This document shows positions 56,741 to 57,706 of a stretch of 57,706 bases of DNA, in pieces. This stretch comes from Bradyrhizobium sp. WSM3983. GTDB taxonomy: Bacteria; Pseudomonadota; Alphaproteobacteria; Rhizobiales; Xanthobacteraceae. The stretch lies in NCBI RefSeq assembly GCF_000473045.1, contig NZ_AXAY01000008.1, positions 270,329-328,034 on the forward strand, in the 5' to 3' direction. The position numbers and the translations under genes are program-made. Each line of letters begins with the position of its first letter. Position 1 is the first letter of the stretch. Below the pieces are notes generated by a model. That model was given only the letters and a program-made list of their open reading frames with translations, did no database searches and was not told the DNA's origin.

Positions 56741-57538
56741 ATGACAAACATGCCTTTCTTCACCCGCGACGGCGACACCTTCCATCCGACGGAAGTGGCC
56801 AACGGCCCCTGGGATCCGAAATCGCTGCACGGACGCGTCATCATCGGGCTGCTCGGCTTCGCCATCGAGGAGCGCCATTCCGGCCCTGAATTCGTGCCGG
56901 CGCGGTTGACTGTCGACATGTTTCGGCTGCCGACCATCGACAAGCCCATCGAAGTGACGACGCGGCTGGTGCGCGACGGACTGCGCATCCGAGTGATCGA
57001 GGCGGAGTTCGTCGCCGGCGGCGTCAGCATGGCGCGCGCTTCCTGCCAGCTGCTGCGGCGGACGCAAAATCCCGACGGCAATGTCTGGTCGCCGCCGAAC
57101 TGGGACGTGCCGAAGCCGGATGACATTCCAAAGCCCACCGATCCCAGGCTCGGCATGAACGGCAAATGGACGACGCGGCCGATCGTCGGCCATATGGGCT
57201 CGCTCGGTCCGAGAAAACTCTGGATGAGCGAGGTGCGCGAGCTCGTTGCCGGCGTACCGATGACGCCGTTCGTCCATGTCGCCGTTGGCGCCGACTTCGT
57301 CAGCCCGTTCGCCAACGCCGGCGACAAGGGGCTCGGCTACATCAACAGCGACGTGACGATCTATCTGCACCGCCTGCCGGTGACGAACTGGATCGGGTTC
57401 GATGTGGTGAACCATCAGGCCACCGACGGCGTGGCGATCGGCGAATGCTGGCTCTACGACGAGCAGGGCCCGATCGGCACCGCGACGGTTGCGGCATTGG
57501 CACAGCGCAAGCCGATGGCGAAGCTACCGCCGCCGTAA
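56741..57538 (+). CDS. Acyl-CoA thioesterase-fold (hotdog) protein
   Basis: A 265-residue protein that resembles double-hotdog thioesterases of the TesB-like group: the first half contains GPWDPKSLHGRVIIGLLGFA and VPARLTVDMFRLP, the second half contains YINSDVTIYLHRLP and WIGFDVVNHQATDGVAIGE. The ATG at 56741 is preferred (AAGG upstream, domain start nearby). Substrate unknown. The 168 bases after it hold repeat remnants and no gene that I can support. Confidence 0.85.
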   Translation: MTNMPFFTRDGDTFHPTEVANGPWDPKSLHGRVIIGLLGFAIEERHSGPEFVPARLTVDMFRLPTIDKPIEVTTRLVRDGLRIRVIEAEFVAGGVSMARASCQLLRRTQNPDGNVWSPPNWDVPKPDDIPKPTDPRLGMNGKWTTRPIVGHMGSLGPRKLWMSEVRELVAGVPMTPFVHVAVGADFVSPFANAGDKGLGYINSDVTIYLHRLPVTNWIGFDVVNHQATDGVAIGECWLYDEQGPIGTATVAALAQRKPMAKLPPP

Positions 57539-57640
57539 TTGGAAATTACAGACATGCGGCTTGCGCCGCTGCGCTCCCTCCCCCACAAGGGACCCCCTCC
57601 AGGCAGGGCAATCGCATATGAAAACTTGTCCCTGCGGCCA

Positions 57641-57686
57641 TCCTTCGAGACGCCCGCTTTGGGCGGGCTCCTCAGATGAGGGCGGA
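57641..57686. repeat. Small palindromic repeat near the window end
   Basis: GCCCGC-TTTG-GGCGGGC hairpin flanked by TTCGAG on the left and CTCAGATGAGG on the right; the flanks are partly complementary. The sequence before it (57570-57600) is a degraded CTCCCTCCCC block of the main repeat family. Confidence 0.5.
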
Positions 57687-57706
57687 GTATGCGGCAGCAG
57701 TTTCAA

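Overview
The window looks like core chromosome of a GC-rich alphaproteobacterium of the Bradyrhizobium/Nitrobacteraceae group (order Hyphomicrobiales). This rests on gene order (aroA-cmk-rpsA-sppA-ihfB-lapA-trpFBA-accD-folC facing addB-addA-trxA; ptsN-hpf-rpoN-lptB-lptA-lptC-rnd), on protein sequence style (CP4-type AroA, alpha-type AddB, long-form HPF, TIGR02300 and DUF1150 proteins) and on several palindromic intergenic repeats. No database search was possible; names come from recognised motifs and synteny.

Layout. 1-5.6 kb (+): a DivL-type pseudo-histidine kinase, a TsaE-AmgK fusion, a PilZ protein and MurU (peptidoglycan-sugar recycling and tRNA t6A). 5.8-12.9 kb (+): addB, addA, trxA. 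12.9-26.4 kb (-): an SRPBCC protein, a metallophosphoesterase, folC, accD, trpA, trpB, trpF, lapA, ihfB, sppA, rpsA, cmk, a small unknown gene and aroA. The trpB-trpA junction is broken by a DUF559 endonuclease-like gene that lies, reversed, between the two halves of a palindromic repeat. 26.5-29.7 kb: a TIGR02300 protein, tRNA-Ala(GGC), the divergent ohrR/ohr peroxide switch and a class III CoA-transferase. 29.7-34.2 kb (+): ugpBAEC, a glycerol-3-phosphate importer with a candidate Pho box.

34.2-38.6 kb is the accessory part. It holds an integrase-like gene without a visible catalytic C-terminus, two tiny overlapping frames, a small heat-shock protein behind a candidate sigma-32 promoter and ROSE-like RNA thermometer, a DUF1150 protein, a Phd/VapC-type toxin-antitoxin pair and a GlcG/HbpS-like gene without its 5' end. 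The toxin-antitoxin and GlcG segment is bracketed by two imperfect copies of the 3' end of the DUF1150 gene. 38.6-45.2 kb (-) returns to core genes for nitrogen-PTS/sigma-54 regulation and LPS transport.

45.3-54.6 kb contains what appears to be a split polyprenyl-phosphoryl-arabinose pathway: a GT-C-like membrane protein translationally coupled to a HAD-UbiA (DPPR synthase-like) fusion, then, after an MFS transporter, tRNA-Leu(CAG) and an NDUFA9-like protein, a DprE2-like SDR and a DprE1-like oxidase next to uppP. 54.7-57.5 kb (+): a GST-like protein, queG and a thioesterase-fold protein.

The most notable signals are the repeat-nested DUF559 gene, the arabinose-lipid gene set, the direct-repeat-flanked toxin-antitoxin insertion and the heat-controlled hsp20 leader.
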